Shown here: positions 1 to 9,030 of the stretch, piece by piece
How positions within the stretch are numbered: the first letter of the stretch is position 1
Layout: every line of letters begins with the position of its first letter
From: Polaribacter sp. SA4-10
Lineage (GTDB): Bacteria; Bacteroidota; Bacteroidia; Flavobacteriales; Flavobacteriaceae
Length of the DNA: 49,932 nucleotides
Direction: 5' to 3'
NCBI GenBank assembly: GCA_949519155.1
Contig: CATIQU010000029.1
Coordinates: 1-49,932, forward strand
Translations under genes and position numbers: made by a program
The notes under the pieces: model-generated
Databases searched by the model: none
Seen by the model: the letters and a program-made list of their open reading frames with translations, nothing else
What the model was told of the DNA's origin: nothing

Positions 1-201
1 ATTGTGGTAATGAGCTTAATTGCAATTATGTTTACACTTAAAGAATCTTTAGGGGTTGTTGGTGCAACAGGATTGTCTTTAGTATTATCATTTTTTATAA
101 CATTAATTGAGGTTTTAGTCGCTTTCTTACAGGCATACATTTTTACAATGCTTTCCGCATTGTTTATTGGTATGGCAGTAGATGACCACAAACATCATTA
201 A
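1..201 (+). CDS. atpB: F0F1 ATP synthase subunit a, C-terminal fragment (cut by window start)
   Basis: This is the last 66 codons of the membrane subunit a of F-ATPase, which forms the proton half-channels facing the c-ring. The reading frame is open from base 1, so the gene starts upstream. Two hydrophobic helices are visible, and the end AYIFTMLSALFIGMAV followed by an acidic/His-rich tail (DDHKHH) is typical of subunit a. It is followed 36 nt later by atpE and heads the atpBEFHAG operon. The identification is secure from sequence and context. Confidence 0.93.
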   Translation: MVVMSLIAIMFTLKESLGVVGATGLSLVLSFFITLIEVLVAFLQAYIFTMLSALFIGMAVDDHKHH

Positions 202-216
202 TACAAGTTTGTTTAA

Positions 217-426
<210 letters not shown>

Positions 427-443
427 TCCAAACAAAAACAAAG

Positions 444-482
444 AACAGTGTTCTGCAACGGTTGGTTGCAGAACCTGTTTTT
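444..482 (+). terminator. Hairpin with T tract inside the ATP synthase operon (atpE-atpF)
   Basis: A perfect 10-bp stem, GTTCTGCAAC (450-459) with GTTGCAGAAC (465-474), closes a 5-nt loop. It is extended by AACAG/CTGTT with one bulged T and followed by a T-rich run (478-482). It looks like an intrinsic terminator but sits between two essential genes of one operon. It is therefore probably a partial terminator, or an mRNA end-protecting or processing structure, separating the abundant atpBE message from atpFHAG. This role is inferred. Confidence 0.6.
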
Positions 483-521
483 ATTAAACAAAAAGTATCA
501 AAACAATAACTAGTTTATAGA

Positions 522-1022
522 ATGGAAACTTTATTAAACGATTTTTCACCAGGATTATTTGTAGTCTCTACAATTTTATTATTAGCCTTAATTGCTTTAA
601 TGATAAAGTTTGCTTGGAAACCAATTTTAAACTCTTTGGAAGAAAGAGAATCTGGAATCAATAATGCATTAGAAGCTGCAGACAATGCACGTAAAGAAAT
701 GCAAAACTTGCAATCAGACAACGAACAGTTGGTTAAAGAAGCAAGAGAAGAAAGAGATGCTATGCTGAAAGACGCTAGAGAAATCAAAGAAAAAATGATT
801 TCTGAAGCAAAAGAAGAAGCAAAAGGAGTTGCGACTACTTTAATCGAAAATGCGCAAGCCTCTATCGAACAAGAAAAGCAAGCAGCTTTAGCAGAAATTA
901 AAAAGAGCGTTGCAGATTTGTCTATAGGTATCGCAGAATCTGTCATCAAAAGAGAATTAGCTTCTAAAGAAGACCAACTACAATTAGTAGAAGGAATCTT
1001 AAAAGACGTTACTTTAAATTAA
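522..1022 (+). CDS. atpF: F0F1 ATP synthase subunit b (peripheral stalk)
   Basis: This 166-residue protein has one N-terminal membrane helix (about residues 12-30, including STILLLALIALMIKFAW) and then a long, highly charged Ala/Glu/Lys-rich helix, the right-handed coiled coil of the peripheral stalk. It holds the alpha/beta hexamer against subunit a. Length and layout are normal for the family. It lies 95 nt after atpE, with the hairpin between them, and 7 nt before atpH. The intergenic hairpin may lower its expression relative to atpE. Confidence 0.95.
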   Translation: METLLNDFSPGLFVVSTILLLALIALMIKFAWKPILNSLEERESGINNALEAADNARKEMQNLQSDNEQLVKEAREERDAMLKDAREIKEKMISEAKEEAKGVATTLIENAQASIEQEKQAALAEIKKSVADLSIGIAESVIKRELASKEDQLQLVEGILKDVTLN

Positions 1023-1029
1023 GATATTT

Positions 1030-1587
1030 ATGAAAGACGCAAGAGCAGCATTACGGTATGCAAAAGCGGTTTTAAACCTTGCCAAAGATTCTAAGATAGA
1101 AGATGCGGTAAATGAAGATATGCTATTAATTGCAACGACTATTAATGACAGTAGTGAATTAAAAGTATTATTGAAAAGCCCTGTAATTAAATCATCAGAG
1201 AAAATAAAAGTGTTAAAAGCGTTATTTTCTGACAAGGTAAATGCTGTAGCTATCGGTCTTTTTAACACGTTGCAAGAAAATAAACGTCTTGGAATGTTAG
1301 AATCGATTGCAAAACAATATGCAATTATCTATAATTTTTTAAAGCACATGCAGGTTGCTACGGTTACGACAGCAGTGCCTTTAACAAAAGATTTAGAAGC
1401 ACAAGTATTGGCGAAAATTGTTGCATTAACTGGCAATAATGCAAACTTAGAAAATGTAATAAATCCAGCTATTTTAGGAGGATTTGTTTTACGAGTTGGA
1501 GACATGCAATATGACGCAAGTATCTCCAATCATTTATCAGAATTGAGAAAGGAATTTGACAACAGTCACTTTATTCCAAAAATATAA
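1030..1587 (+). CDS. atpH: F0F1 ATP synthase subunit delta
   Basis: This 185-residue delta (OSCP) subunit sits on top of the alpha/beta hexamer and ties it to the b stalk. The start AALRYAKAVLNLA is the typical first helix. The C-terminal portion with INPAILGGFVLRVGDMQYDAS matches the conserved family signature (quoted in part: GGFVLRVGD, YDASISNHL). It begins 7 nt after atpF. The spacer to atpA (1588-1631) is an odd low-complexity sequence, reported separately. Confidence 0.95.
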   Translation: MKDARAALRYAKAVLNLAKDSKIEDAVNEDMLLIATTINDSSELKVLLKSPVIKSSEKIKVLKALFSDKVNAVAIGLFNTLQENKRLGMLESIAKQYAIIYNFLKHMQVATVTTAVPLTKDLEAQVLAKIVALTGNNANLENVINPAILGGFVLRVGDMQYDASISNHLSELRKEFDNSHFIPKI

Positions 1588-1618
1588 AGCCTTAAGCCTA
1601 AAGCTTAAAGCCTAATGC
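1586..1618 (+). repeat. Low-complexity TAAAGCC-like spacer between atpH and atpA
   Basis: The atpH-atpA spacer is built from degenerate copies of a short unit (AAGCCTTAAGCC, TAAAGCTTAAAGCC, TAATGC). The AAGCTT core makes it partly self-complementary. A second such spacer, built from an ACTAA unit, follows atpA. No function is known. Its simple repeat structure suggests slippage-prone filler or a weak RNA structure in the message. Confidence 0.5.
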
Positions 1619-1631
1619 AAATAACAAAAAG

Positions 1632-3206
1632 ATGGCATCAATTAAACCCGCTGAAGTATCAGCAATTTTAAAGCAACAATTAACAAACTTCGACGCGAAC
1701 GCAACCTTAAGCGAGGTTGGAACAGTTTTACAAGTAGGAGATGGTATTGCACGTGTATACGGATTATCGAACGTACAATATGGTGAGCTTGTAGAATTTG
1801 AAGACGGATTAGAAGGAATTGTATTAAACTTAGAAGAAGACAATGCAGGTGTTGTATTGTTAGGTGCTTCTACAGCAATTAAAGAAGGTTCTACAGTAAA
1901 ACGTACAGAAAGAATTGCTTCTTTAAAAGCAGGTGAAGGTGTCGTTGGAAGAGTTGTAGATACTTTAGGGAATCCAATTGATGGTAAAGGACCAATTACA
2001 GGTAAAACTTATGAAATGCCTTTAGAGCGTAGAGCTCCAGGAGTTATTTTTAGAGAGCCAGTAACAGAGCCATTACAAACAGGGATTAAGTCTATTGACG
2101 CAATGATTCCGGTTGGAAGAGGTCAACGTGAGTTGATTATTGGAGACCGTCAAACAGGAAAGTCTACAGTAGCTTTAGATACCATTTTAAATCAAAAAGA
2201 ATTTTACGATGCTGGAGAACCAGTATTCTGTATCTATGTAGCGATCGGTCAGAAAGCTTCTACAGTTGCAGCAATTGCAAACATGTTGGAAGAAAAAGGC
2301 GCAATGGCATACACTACAATCGTAGCAGCAAATGCATCAGATCCTGCAGCAATGCAAGTATATGCACCGTTTGCTGGAGCTGCAATTGGAGAGTTTTTTA
2401 GAGACTCTGGAAGACCTGCTTTAATTATTTTTGATGATTTATCAAAACAAGCCGTTGCTTACCGTGAGATTTCTTTATTATTAAGAAGGCCACCGGGACG
2501 TGAGGCGTATCCTGGAGATGTATTTTACTTACACTCTCGTTTATTAGAACGTGCTGCAAAAGTGATCAATGATGACAAAATTGCAAGTGAAATGAACGAT
2601 TTACCAGATTCTTTAAAAGGAATTGTAAAAGGTGGAGGTTCTTTAACTGCATTGCCAATTATTGAAACACAAGCAGGAGATGTTTCTGCATACATTCCAA
2701 CAAACGTAATTTCAATTACAGATGGACAGATTTTCTTGGATGGAGATTTATTTAACTCAGGAGTTCGTCCAGCAATTAACGTAGGTATTTCGGTATCTCG
2801 TGTTGGAGGTAATGCTCAGATTAAATCTATGAAAAAAGTATCAGGTACTTTAAAATTAGATCAAGCAGCATACCGTGAATTAGAAGCGTTTGCAAAGTTT
2901 GGTTCTGATTTAGATGCAGCAACAATGAATGTAATTTCTAAAGGACAACGTAATGTTGAAATTTTAAAGCAAGGACAAAATGATCCTTACTCAGTAGAAG
3001 ATCAAATTGCGATTATTTATGCAGGTTCTAAGAACTTACTTAAAGACGTACCGGTAAGTAAAGTAAAAGAATTTGAGAAAGATTACATTTCTTACTTAAA
3101 CGGAAAGCACAGAGATACTTTAGACACCTTAAAGGCTGGGAAATTAACTCCAGAAGTAATTGCTACTTTAACAGCAGCAGCAAAAGAAATTTCAAGTAAA
3201 TATTAA
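1632..3206 (+). CDS. atpA: F0F1 ATP synthase subunit alpha
   Basis: This 524-residue non-catalytic nucleotide-binding subunit has its Walker A motif GDRQTGKS at residues 171-178, the Walker B-like stretch [19 protein letters not shown], and the signature [20 protein letters not shown] (residues about 290-310). The N-terminal beta-barrel and C-terminal helical domain are complete and the length is normal. The start ATGGCATCAATT follows the repeat-like spacer. It is in the middle of the operon. The catalytic partner beta (atpD) is not in this window. In Flavobacteriia atpD and atpC usually lie at a separate locus. Confidence 0.98.
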   Translation: MASIKPAEVSAILKQQLTNFDANATLSEVGTVLQVGDGIARVYGLSNVQYGELVEFEDGLEGIVLNLEEDNAGVVLLGASTAIKEGSTVKRTERIASLKAGEGVVGRVVDTLGNPIDGKGPITGKTYEMPLERRAPGVIFREPVTEPLQTGIKSIDAMIPVGRGQRELIIGDRQTGKSTVALDTILNQKEFYDAGEPVFCIYVAIGQKASTVAAIANMLEEKGAMAYTTIVAANASDPAAMQVYAPFAGAAIGEFFRDSGRPALIIFDDLSKQAVAYREISLLLRRPPGREAYPGDVFYLHSRLLERAAKVINDDKIASEMNDLPDSLKGIVKGGGSLTALPIIETQAGDVSAYIPTNVISITDGQIFLDGDLFNSGVRPAINVGISVSRVGGNAQIKSMKKVSGTLKLDQAAYRELEAFAKFGSDLDAATMNVISKGQRNVEILKQGQNDPYSVEDQIAIIYAGSKNLLKDVPVSKVKEFEKDYISYLNGKHRDTLDTLKAGKLTPEVIATLTAAAKEISSKY

Positions 3207-3269
3207 ATTAGAAGTTCGTATTAGTAGCTTGCTACTAAAAACTAATTACTAACACCTAATGACCAAAGT
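3207..3269 (+). repeat. Low-complexity ACTAA-rich spacer with short hairpin between atpA and atpG
   Basis: The spacer contains a near-perfect hairpin, TTAGTAGC/GCTACTAA with a minimal loop (about 3221-3238). This runs into degenerate ACTAA units (AAAACTAATTACTAACACCTAATG). There is no T tract, so it is not a terminator. It resembles the simple-sequence spacer before atpA in style but not in unit sequence. Confidence 0.45.
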
Positions 3270-4133
3270 ATGGCAAACTTAAAAGAAATACGGAACAGAA
3301 TTTCATCTATTGGATCGACTATGCAGATTACCAGTGCCATGAAAATGGTTTCTGCTGCAAAGTTGAAAAAAGCACAAGATGCAATTACTGCAATGCGACC
3401 TTATTCTTCTAAATTAACGGAATTGTTGCAAAATTTAAGCGCAACTTTAGACGGTGATGCAGGAGGAGCTTATTCTACACCAAGAGTAGTTTCTAAAGTT
3501 TTATTAGTGGTTGTAACTTCTAATAGAGGATTGTGTGGTGGTTTTAATTCTTCTGTAACCAAGAGAGTCATAAAAACAGTTGCCGAAAAATATGCTGATA
3601 AGACCGTAGAATTATTAACTATTGGTAAAAAAGGGAAAGTTGCTTTAGGGAAAACCTTCAAAGTAATTGACTCCAAAGATGCTATTTTTGACGATTTAAC
3701 ATTTGACAATGTAGCCTTAATTGCTGAGGAATTAATGCAATTGTATACGGATGGAACGTATGATAAAATTGAAATTATATACAATCAATTTAAAAACGCA
3801 GCAACTCAAATACCACAAGTAGAGCAGTTTTTACCAATCAAACCCATAGAAGGTGGAGCGGCAATTACCAACTCTGATTATATTTTTGAGCCATCTAAAG
3901 AAGAAATTGTTTTAGCTTTAATTCCAAAGTCATTAAAAACACAGTTATACAAATCTATTAGAGATAGTTTTGCTTCAGAACACGGAGCTCGTATGACAGC
4001 AATGCACAAAGCTACAGACAACGCCACAGATTTACGTGACGATTTAAAATTAACCTATAACAAAGCACGTCAAGCAGCAATTACAAACGAAATTCTTGAA
4101 ATTGTTGGTGGAGCGGAAGCGTTGAAAAATTAA
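3270..4133 (+). CDS. atpG: F0F1 ATP synthase subunit gamma (central shaft)
   Basis: This 287-residue central shaft transmits rotation from the c-ring to the catalytic sites. The N-terminal helix carries the signature MANLKEIRNRISSIGST and then QITSAMKMVSAAKL. The C-terminal helix contains SEHGARMTAMHKATDNA, the second conserved signature, which forms the coiled coil with the first helix. The GLCGGFN segment of the Rossmann-like domain is present. It is the last gene of this operon arm. A strong intrinsic terminator follows 35 nt after the stop codon. Confidence 0.97.
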   Translation: MANLKEIRNRISSIGSTMQITSAMKMVSAAKLKKAQDAITAMRPYSSKLTELLQNLSATLDGDAGGAYSTPRVVSKVLLVVVTSNRGLCGGFNSSVTKRVIKTVAEKYADKTVELLTIGKKGKVALGKTFKVIDSKDAIFDDLTFDNVALIAEELMQLYTDGTYDKIEIIYNQFKNAATQIPQVEQFLPIKPIEGGAAITNSDYIFEPSKEEIVLALIPKSLKTQLYKSIRDSFASEHGARMTAMHKATDNATDLRDDLKLTYNKARQAAITNEILEIVGGAEALKN

Positions 4134-4168
4134 ACGAAGCGAAAGCGGAGTTAGAATTATAAAATACA

Positions 4169-4205
4169 AAAGAGCTTATCTAAAAATAGATAAGCTCTTT
4201 TTTTA
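4169..4205 (+). terminator. Intrinsic terminator of the atp operon
   Basis: A 12-bp perfect stem, AAAGAGCTTATC (4169-4180) with GATAAGCTCTTT (4189-4200), has an 8-nt loop and is followed directly by more T residues. It ends atpBEFHAG and confirms that no atpD/atpC continues the transcript. Confidence 0.92.
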
Positions 4206-4236
4206 TACCTTGGTATTACATTTGAAAAAATAAATT

Positions 4237-4701
4237 ATGAAAAACATCACTTTTTTATTCCTCACTTTGAGCCTTATTACATGTAAAAGCATCTCATTTG
4301 ATAAAAAACCACCTTTCAAAATAACGGAAGCATCCTATAAAAATTGGGTAGGAGGGCAACCAGGAGTTCATGGAATCAATGTATACATCAACTACACATC
4401 AAAAACTACGATCGATTTTGATTCCATTTATTTCAGGAATCAAACCGGAAAATTAGAAATAAAAAAACACCCTGAGACAAACCTTCTTGTTGGTTATTTA
4501 AATACCTCAACCACAAAGAATAAAAAAGATTTGCTATTGCAAAAAGGTGACATGAAACCCTATAACACTACAAATACGGAATTAAAGATTCCTTTTTTAT
4601 TAAAAGAAAATGAAGCGGTAATTAGTTTTACAGAAGCAGGTACTACAAAATACTATAAGGTTTTGAATCTTAAAAAAGAAGCCTCAGATTTTTACCCATA
4701 A
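4237..4701 (+). CDS. Small lipoprotein of unknown function
   Basis: This 154-residue protein has a signal peptide ending in a lipobox (SLITC, Cys at about residue 16), so it is an acylated envelope lipoprotein. The residues after the Cys (KSISFDKKPPFK) have no clear acidic export signal, so a periplasm-facing position is more likely than surface exposure. The body is beta-rich and predicted soluble. I do not recognise a family. It lies alone after the atp terminator and about 100 nt before a second lipoprotein. The two share no visible similarity. Confidence 0.8.
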   Translation: MKNITFLFLTLSLITCKSISFDKKPPFKITEASYKNWVGGQPGVHGINVYINYTSKTTIDFDSIYFRNQTGKLEIKKHPETNLLVGYLNTSTTKNKKDLLLQKGDMKPYNTTNTELKIPFLLKENEAVISFTEAGTTKYYKVLNLKKEASDFYP

Positions 4702-4753
4702 TAAAAGAATCGATTATTTATTAAGATAAAGCATCCAAATTTGGGTACTTTTT

Positions 4754-4761
4754 TATTTTTG
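4754..4761 (+). promoter_or_regulatory. Bacteroidota-type -7 box for the 4808 lipoprotein
   Basis: TATTTTTG matches the Bacteroidota sigma-A -7 consensus TAnnTTTG and lies 46 nt before the start codon. A TTG at 4741-4743 is too close to be a good -33 element, so only the -7 half is convincing. Confidence 0.45.
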
Positions 4762-4807
4762 GCACACCTTTTGAATTTAAACAGGAATAACCAAAAACAG
4801 AAGACCT

Positions 4808-5737
4808 ATGAAATCTTTAAAATTACTTTTTACATTAATAATCTCATTTTTTTTATTTACCTCCTGTTCTGTTGAAGATGATTATGAAGAAGAAAGAGGG
4901 ATTGTTTTAGAATATGCCCTTTCAGACTATGATTTGTGGTATGTAGATTTCCATAGAACCACAGGAATAGGAGAGGTTCCGTTTCTATCCAGAGCATTTA
5001 CAGTTTCCTTTATAAACAACACCTTGTATGCAAATAATAACATTGTAGACATTGGTCACACAGGAAATGGTTTTGGAATTTCCGTAGGGTCTTATACTAC
5101 TTTTGATGGATTGTTAAGAGCAAATCATGACGTAGATGGTTTTCAAGACTTTGAAGTATTTCAAATATCAGCGAACCAAATTAGACTGTATAACTACAGA
5201 GAGAATGTTAGTTATTATTTAATTGGATATCAGTCAAATAACTTTGATTATGACAAATTATTTTATGAAAATATAGAATACTTTTTACAAGAGTTTGTTG
5301 CTTGGGAGAAAATTGAGACTTTGGGCGGAGCTCCAAACGCATTTGATGCTGAAAACTATTTACAATTTACTCCCGAAAACAATACTACTTTTTACAGTTC
5401 TCAAGATTTGTTTGGCACAAATATTGATATTTTAGATTGGCGTTATGTAGGAGGGTATGAAGTGTTTGATGTCATAGGATATGAAGATTTAAAAATATTA
5501 ACACTTAATTATGATGGTGGAGATATTAAAGAATTTGAATTGAGCGTTATAAATGATGAGACGATAAGCCTCTATCATCTTAGTACAGAAACTACCTATG
5601 AATTTTCTGGACGTGGATTCATACAGTATTTAAAAGGAGGAGAAAAAGTAGAAAACAAAACCCCAGCCGTTCGAAATAGTAACAGAAAACGGACGAAAGT
5701 GAAACGAAGAACAAAAATCAGAAGAAATTTAAAATAA
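4808..5737 (+). CDS. Probable surface-exposed lipoprotein with strongly basic C-terminal tail
   Basis: This 309-residue protein has a signal peptide and lipobox FTSC (Cys at about residue 20), followed by SVEDDYEEERG. This acidic run resembles the lipoprotein export signal that sends flavobacterial lipoproteins to the cell surface (family knowledge; exposure inferred). The middle consists of beta-rich aromatic repeats. The last 25 residues are extremely basic, ending RKRTKVKRRTKIRRNLK, which is odd after an acidic protein body and could bind polyanions. I do not recognise a family. A clean terminator follows 55 nt downstream. Confidence 0.82.
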   Translation: MKSLKLLFTLIISFFLFTSCSVEDDYEEERGIVLEYALSDYDLWYVDFHRTTGIGEVPFLSRAFTVSFINNTLYANNNIVDIGHTGNGFGISVGSYTTFDGLLRANHDVDGFQDFEVFQISANQIRLYNYRENVSYYLIGYQSNNFDYDKLFYENIEYFLQEFVAWEKIETLGGAPNAFDAENYLQFTPENNTTFYSSQDLFGTNIDILDWRYVGGYEVFDVIGYEDLKILTLNYDGGDIKEFELSVINDETISLYHLSTETTYEFSGRGFIQYLKGGEKVENKTPAVRNSNRKRTKVKRRTKIRRNLK

Positions 5738-5792
5738 AGTTTGGTTAGTTGATTTTTGATTGGTTATTTCACAATAATCAATTGAAAGAAAG

Positions 5793-5818
5793 CCGCTCTA
5801 GAGGTAGAGCGGTTTTTT
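5793..5818 (+). terminator. Intrinsic terminator after the 4808 lipoprotein gene
   Basis: The stem CCGCTCTA (5793-5800) / TAGAGCGG (5805-5812) encloses the tetraloop GAGG and is followed by TTTTTT. The arms are GC-rich for this genome. Confidence 0.88.
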
Positions 5819-5964
5819 CTTTGTTCATAATTGATGAAAACTCTAACCTTAAAAAGACCTTTCTCCAACTTTCTTTTTTACTTTTATCAAAAGAAAAATC
5901 CTTACATAAAACACCTACGGACGTTTCCTTAGAATAGATGTCCAAGCAGTCATAATAAAAGAAG

Positions 5965-6717
5965 ATGAAACAAACCGCCTTTATAACAGGAGCAACCTCT
6001 GGAATTGGAAAAGCAACTGCAGAGATTTTTGCAAAAAACAAGATCCGTTTAATTCTTTGTGGAAGAAGAGCAGAAAGATTGAAAGAACTCCAAGAAGAAT
6101 TAAGTAAACTTACGGAAGTAACCACTTTACAGTTTGATGTTAGAGATCGATATGACGTAGCAGATCAAATAGCTAATTTGCCAATAGATTTTAAACAGAT
6201 TGACATTCTCATCAATAATGCTGGAAACGCACACGGTCTGTCAACCATCCAAGAAGGAAATATAGATGACTGGGACGCGATGCTAGACATCAATGTAAAA
6301 GGACTACTGTATGTCTCCAGAGCGATTATTCCACAAATGACAACAAGGAACAGTGGTTTCATTGTAAATATTGGCTCTATTGCGGGAAAAGAGGTGTATC
6401 CAAACGGAAATGTGTATTGTGCCTCAAAACACGCTGTAAATGCCTTAAATAAAGCAATGAGAATTGATTTAAACAAACACAACATCCGAGTTTCAGGAAT
6501 TCACCCAGGTGCAGTAGAAACTGAATTCTCTGAAGTTCGTTTTAAAGGAGATGCCCAAAAAGCTGAAAATGTTTACAAAGGATACAAAGCTTTGCAAGCA
6601 GAAGATATTGCAGACATTATTCACTTTGTAATTACAAGACCCTATCATGTTAATATTGAAGATTTGGTTGTGTATCCAACAGCCCAAGCAAGCCCTACAA
6701 TTATGAATAAAAATTAA
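5965..6717 (+). CDS. SDR-family NAD(P)-dependent oxidoreductase (YdfG-like)
   Basis: This 250-residue classical short-chain dehydrogenase has the cofactor glycine motif TGATSGIG at residues 9-16, the NNAG motif (LINNAGNAHG), a catalytic Ser in NIGSIAG, and the YxxxK pair in YCASKHA. The end, which includes DLVVYPTAQASP, resembles the YdfG/serine-3-hydroxyacid dehydrogenase branch. The substrate is therefore probably a small 3-hydroxy acid or its semialdehyde, though this is an inference. It is followed 9 nt later by an aldo-keto reductase, so the two are probably co-transcribed. Confidence 0.92.
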   Translation: MKQTAFITGATSGIGKATAEIFAKNKIRLILCGRRAERLKELQEELSKLTEVTTLQFDVRDRYDVADQIANLPIDFKQIDILINNAGNAHGLSTIQEGNIDDWDAMLDINVKGLLYVSRAIIPQMTTRNSGFIVNIGSIAGKEVYPNGNVYCASKHAVNALNKAMRIDLNKHNIRVSGIHPGAVETEFSEVRFKGDAQKAENVYKGYKALQAEDIADIIHFVITRPYHVNIEDLVVYPTAQASPTIMNKN

Positions 6718-6726
6718 GAAGGAAGC

Positions 6727-7584
6727 ATGTCAAAAATCATAATGGGTTGTATGTCTTGGGGAATCTGGGGTAAAAAACAGTCAATCAAAGAACAAGCAGA
6801 TTTGATCCAGTTTTGTGCTGAAAATGGAAATACTACTTTTGACCACGCAGACTTGTATGGTGATTATACAACCGAAGCAGAATTTGGAAAAGCATTTCTA
6901 GAAAGCGGGATACAGCGTGAAGAAATTCAGCTTATTTCTAAATGTGGTATTCAAAACCCTGGACAAACAAGAAACAACAATCTTAAGTACTACAACTACT
7001 CCACAGAATACATTATTTGGAGTGTCGAAGAATCCCTAAGAAATCTAAAAACAGGGTATTTAGACACCTTTTTACTGCACAGACCAAGTCCGCTAATGCA
7101 GCCAGAGGAGATTGCAGAAGCAGTAACTCTTTTGCAAAAAAGCGGAAAAATAAAAGCATTTGGAGTGTCAAATTTTACCCCATCGCAAGTAGCTTTAATT
7201 CAGTCAAAAGTTCCCGTTTCAGCGAATCAGATCGAATTTTCACTAACACAACATGCGGCAATGTACAATGGAACTTTAGATTATTTATTAGAAAAAGAAA
7301 TACACCCCATGATTTGGAGTCCTTTAGGAACTTTTTTTAAGGTTGAAAACAAACAAGCCATTCGAATAAAAGCAGTGTTAAAAAAACTCTCTAATAAATA
7401 CTTGCTTTCTGAAGACGCACTATTATTGGCTTTTATTTTAAAGCATCCCGCCAAAGTTTCACCCGTTATTGGGACCACAAGCAAAGCTCGTATTTTAAAC
7501 GCCAATAAAGCAATGGAAACGCCATTAGAGTTGGAGGATTGGTTTCAATTGTTAGCGGCAAGTCAAGGACACGAAGTTCCATAA
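6727..7584 (+). CDS. Aldo/keto reductase
   Basis: This 285-residue NADPH-dependent TIM-barrel reductase has the full AKR tetrad: Asp and Tyr in FDHADLYGDY, Lys in LISKCGIQ, and His in FLLHRPSPL. The cofactor-binding end SPVIGTTSKARI is also present. It resembles the YdhF-type oxidoreductases, and the substrate cannot be read from the sequence. It follows the SDR gene by 9 nt, consistent with a two-gene reductase operon. No terminator is visible before the convergent kinase pseudogene. Confidence 0.93.
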   Translation: MSKIIMGCMSWGIWGKKQSIKEQADLIQFCAENGNTTFDHADLYGDYTTEAEFGKAFLESGIQREEIQLISKCGIQNPGQTRNNNLKYYNYSTEYIIWSVEESLRNLKTGYLDTFLLHRPSPLMQPEEIAEAVTLLQKSGKIKAFGVSNFTPSQVALIQSKVPVSANQIEFSLTQHAAMYNGTLDYLLEKEIHPMIWSPLGTFFKVENKQAIRIKAVLKKLSNKYLLSEDALLLAFILKHPAKVSPVIGTTSKARILNANKAMETPLELEDWFQLLAASQGHEVP

Positions 7585-7639
7585 GATGCAGCGGACGCGT
7601 TTCTTAAAAAGATAATTTTTTCAGAAACTTTAAGGAAAG

Positions 7640-8770
7640 TTATTCCTTCCTTTGATCGATTTCGTTTTTAGATAAGGTAAAATAACAGGTCGTTCCAATA
7701 CCGATTTCGCTATCAAACCAAATTTGACCATCGTGTCTATCCACCAATGCCTTACATATTTGTAAGCCTAATCCGGACCCCTTTTCTTGTTCAGTACCCT
7801 TTTTGCTAATTATTTTACTGGGATCAAATAGATTTTATAACGTTTTTGGCGTAATACCAACACCTGTGTCTGAAATTAAGTTTTGATTCTTTTTTGATTG
7901 CAATGCGATCGTTATTTCTCCATCATGATTGCAATATTTTATTGCATTCGAAATCAAGTTTCTAACAATGCTCATCAGCATGTGTTTGTCAGCATCAACA
8001 CGAACCTCAGGATCAATAAGGTTTTTTATAATGAGCTTCTTTTTAATTAATTGAACGTTTAAAACCCGATAACATCATCTACTAAGTTTTTAGGAGCAAT
8101 TGTAACACGATTAAATGTACTACTGTTAGAATCTGTAAAGGCCCATTGTAAAAGCCTATCTAGTATTTTAAGTGTTTGGTTTGTAGCTTCATGTATAATT
8201 TTTCCATATGTAATTGCGTCTTCAAACTCTTTATTTTGAATATTTTCAATAAGGAGTTCACTAAAACCATTTATATGATGAAAAGGGTTTTTTATATCGT
8301 GAGCGATCATCTTAAGAATTAATGATTTTACTTTATCTCGGTCTTCCGCTCGCTGCTTTTCTTCTTTTATTTTTTCGATTTCTTTTTGAATGGATATGTC
8401 TTGTACAGCACCAATCATCCGGATTAGATTTTTATTTTCATCTAAGATGCATTTCCCACTTGAAACTACAGAAATAACAGACTTGTCTCTTTGTACTATT
8501 TTATTTTCAAAATAATAGGCTGTTTTATTTTCAATTGCTTGAGAAAGTGTTTCTTCATATCTTTTTTTATCAGAATCACAAACATGATGCAGAGCCAACT
8601 CGTAGCTTGGCGCTACTTCGTCAGGGGCAAGTCCTAAAAGACGAAACATGTTCTTAGACCAATGTACTTCATTGGCCATTACATTCCAGTTCCAACTGCC
8701 TGTTTTTTGAGATTATTTGTGAGTCATATAGAAATTGTGTTGTAATCTCAATTTTATTTTCTAATTCCAT
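7640..8770 (-). pseudogene. PAS-domain sensor histidine kinase, broken by two frameshifts and a stop codon
   Basis: The ancestral gene starts at the ATG ending at 8770 (MELENKIEITTQ). The frame shifts at an A6 run (plus-strand T run 8703-8708), where five As would read SKTGSWNWNV, the usual start of a PAS domain. The middle frame (8059-8702) holds PAS plus the phospho-acceptor box MIAHDIKNPFHH. It then ends at a 4-A run (8061-8064), where one more base would continue into the ATPase domain. The ATPase domain has RNLISNAIKY (N box), DTGVGI (G1) and GSGLGLQICKALVDRHDG (G2), but an in-frame TAA (7835-7837) replaces what looks like a Lys codon between G1 and G2. No response regulator lies next to it. 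Three lesions make a working kinase unlikely. Confidence 0.88.
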
Positions 8771-8975
8771 GATTTATGGTTTTAAAGGTTTTTTACACGA
8801 CTTATCAATCGTTTGTTTTCTCTAAGTACTTTAAATTATTTCAAATGAAATTGAAGTAACAAATATTAAAAAAAGAACACATGAAAAGCAAGCTACATAT
8901 TTTATTGAACAAAAAAAAACAATGTATGCTAATTTTAAGATGAGCGAAAGCTTTTTAGAATTACTAAAAAAGAAA

Positions 8976-9001
8976 CCCCCGACTCTATTTGAGCCGGGGG
9001 T
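8976..9001 (-). terminator. Intrinsic terminator of the aldehyde dehydrogenase gene
   Basis: Read on the minus strand, CCCCCGGCTC and GAGTCGGGGG pair, with one mismatch, around a 5-nt loop. They are followed by a T-rich run (TTTCTTTTTT). The C5/G5 arms stand out in this AT-rich sequence. The hairpin lies 30-55 nt after the aldehyde dehydrogenase stop codon. Confidence 0.88.
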
Positions 9002-9030
9002 TCTTAATTTATAAAAATAAATAGTTTTAT

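Noticed and set aside
3470..3784. Antisense protein-coding gene within atpG
   Set aside because: It is a chance open frame opposite a strongly coding gene, and its composition mirrors the complement of atpG.
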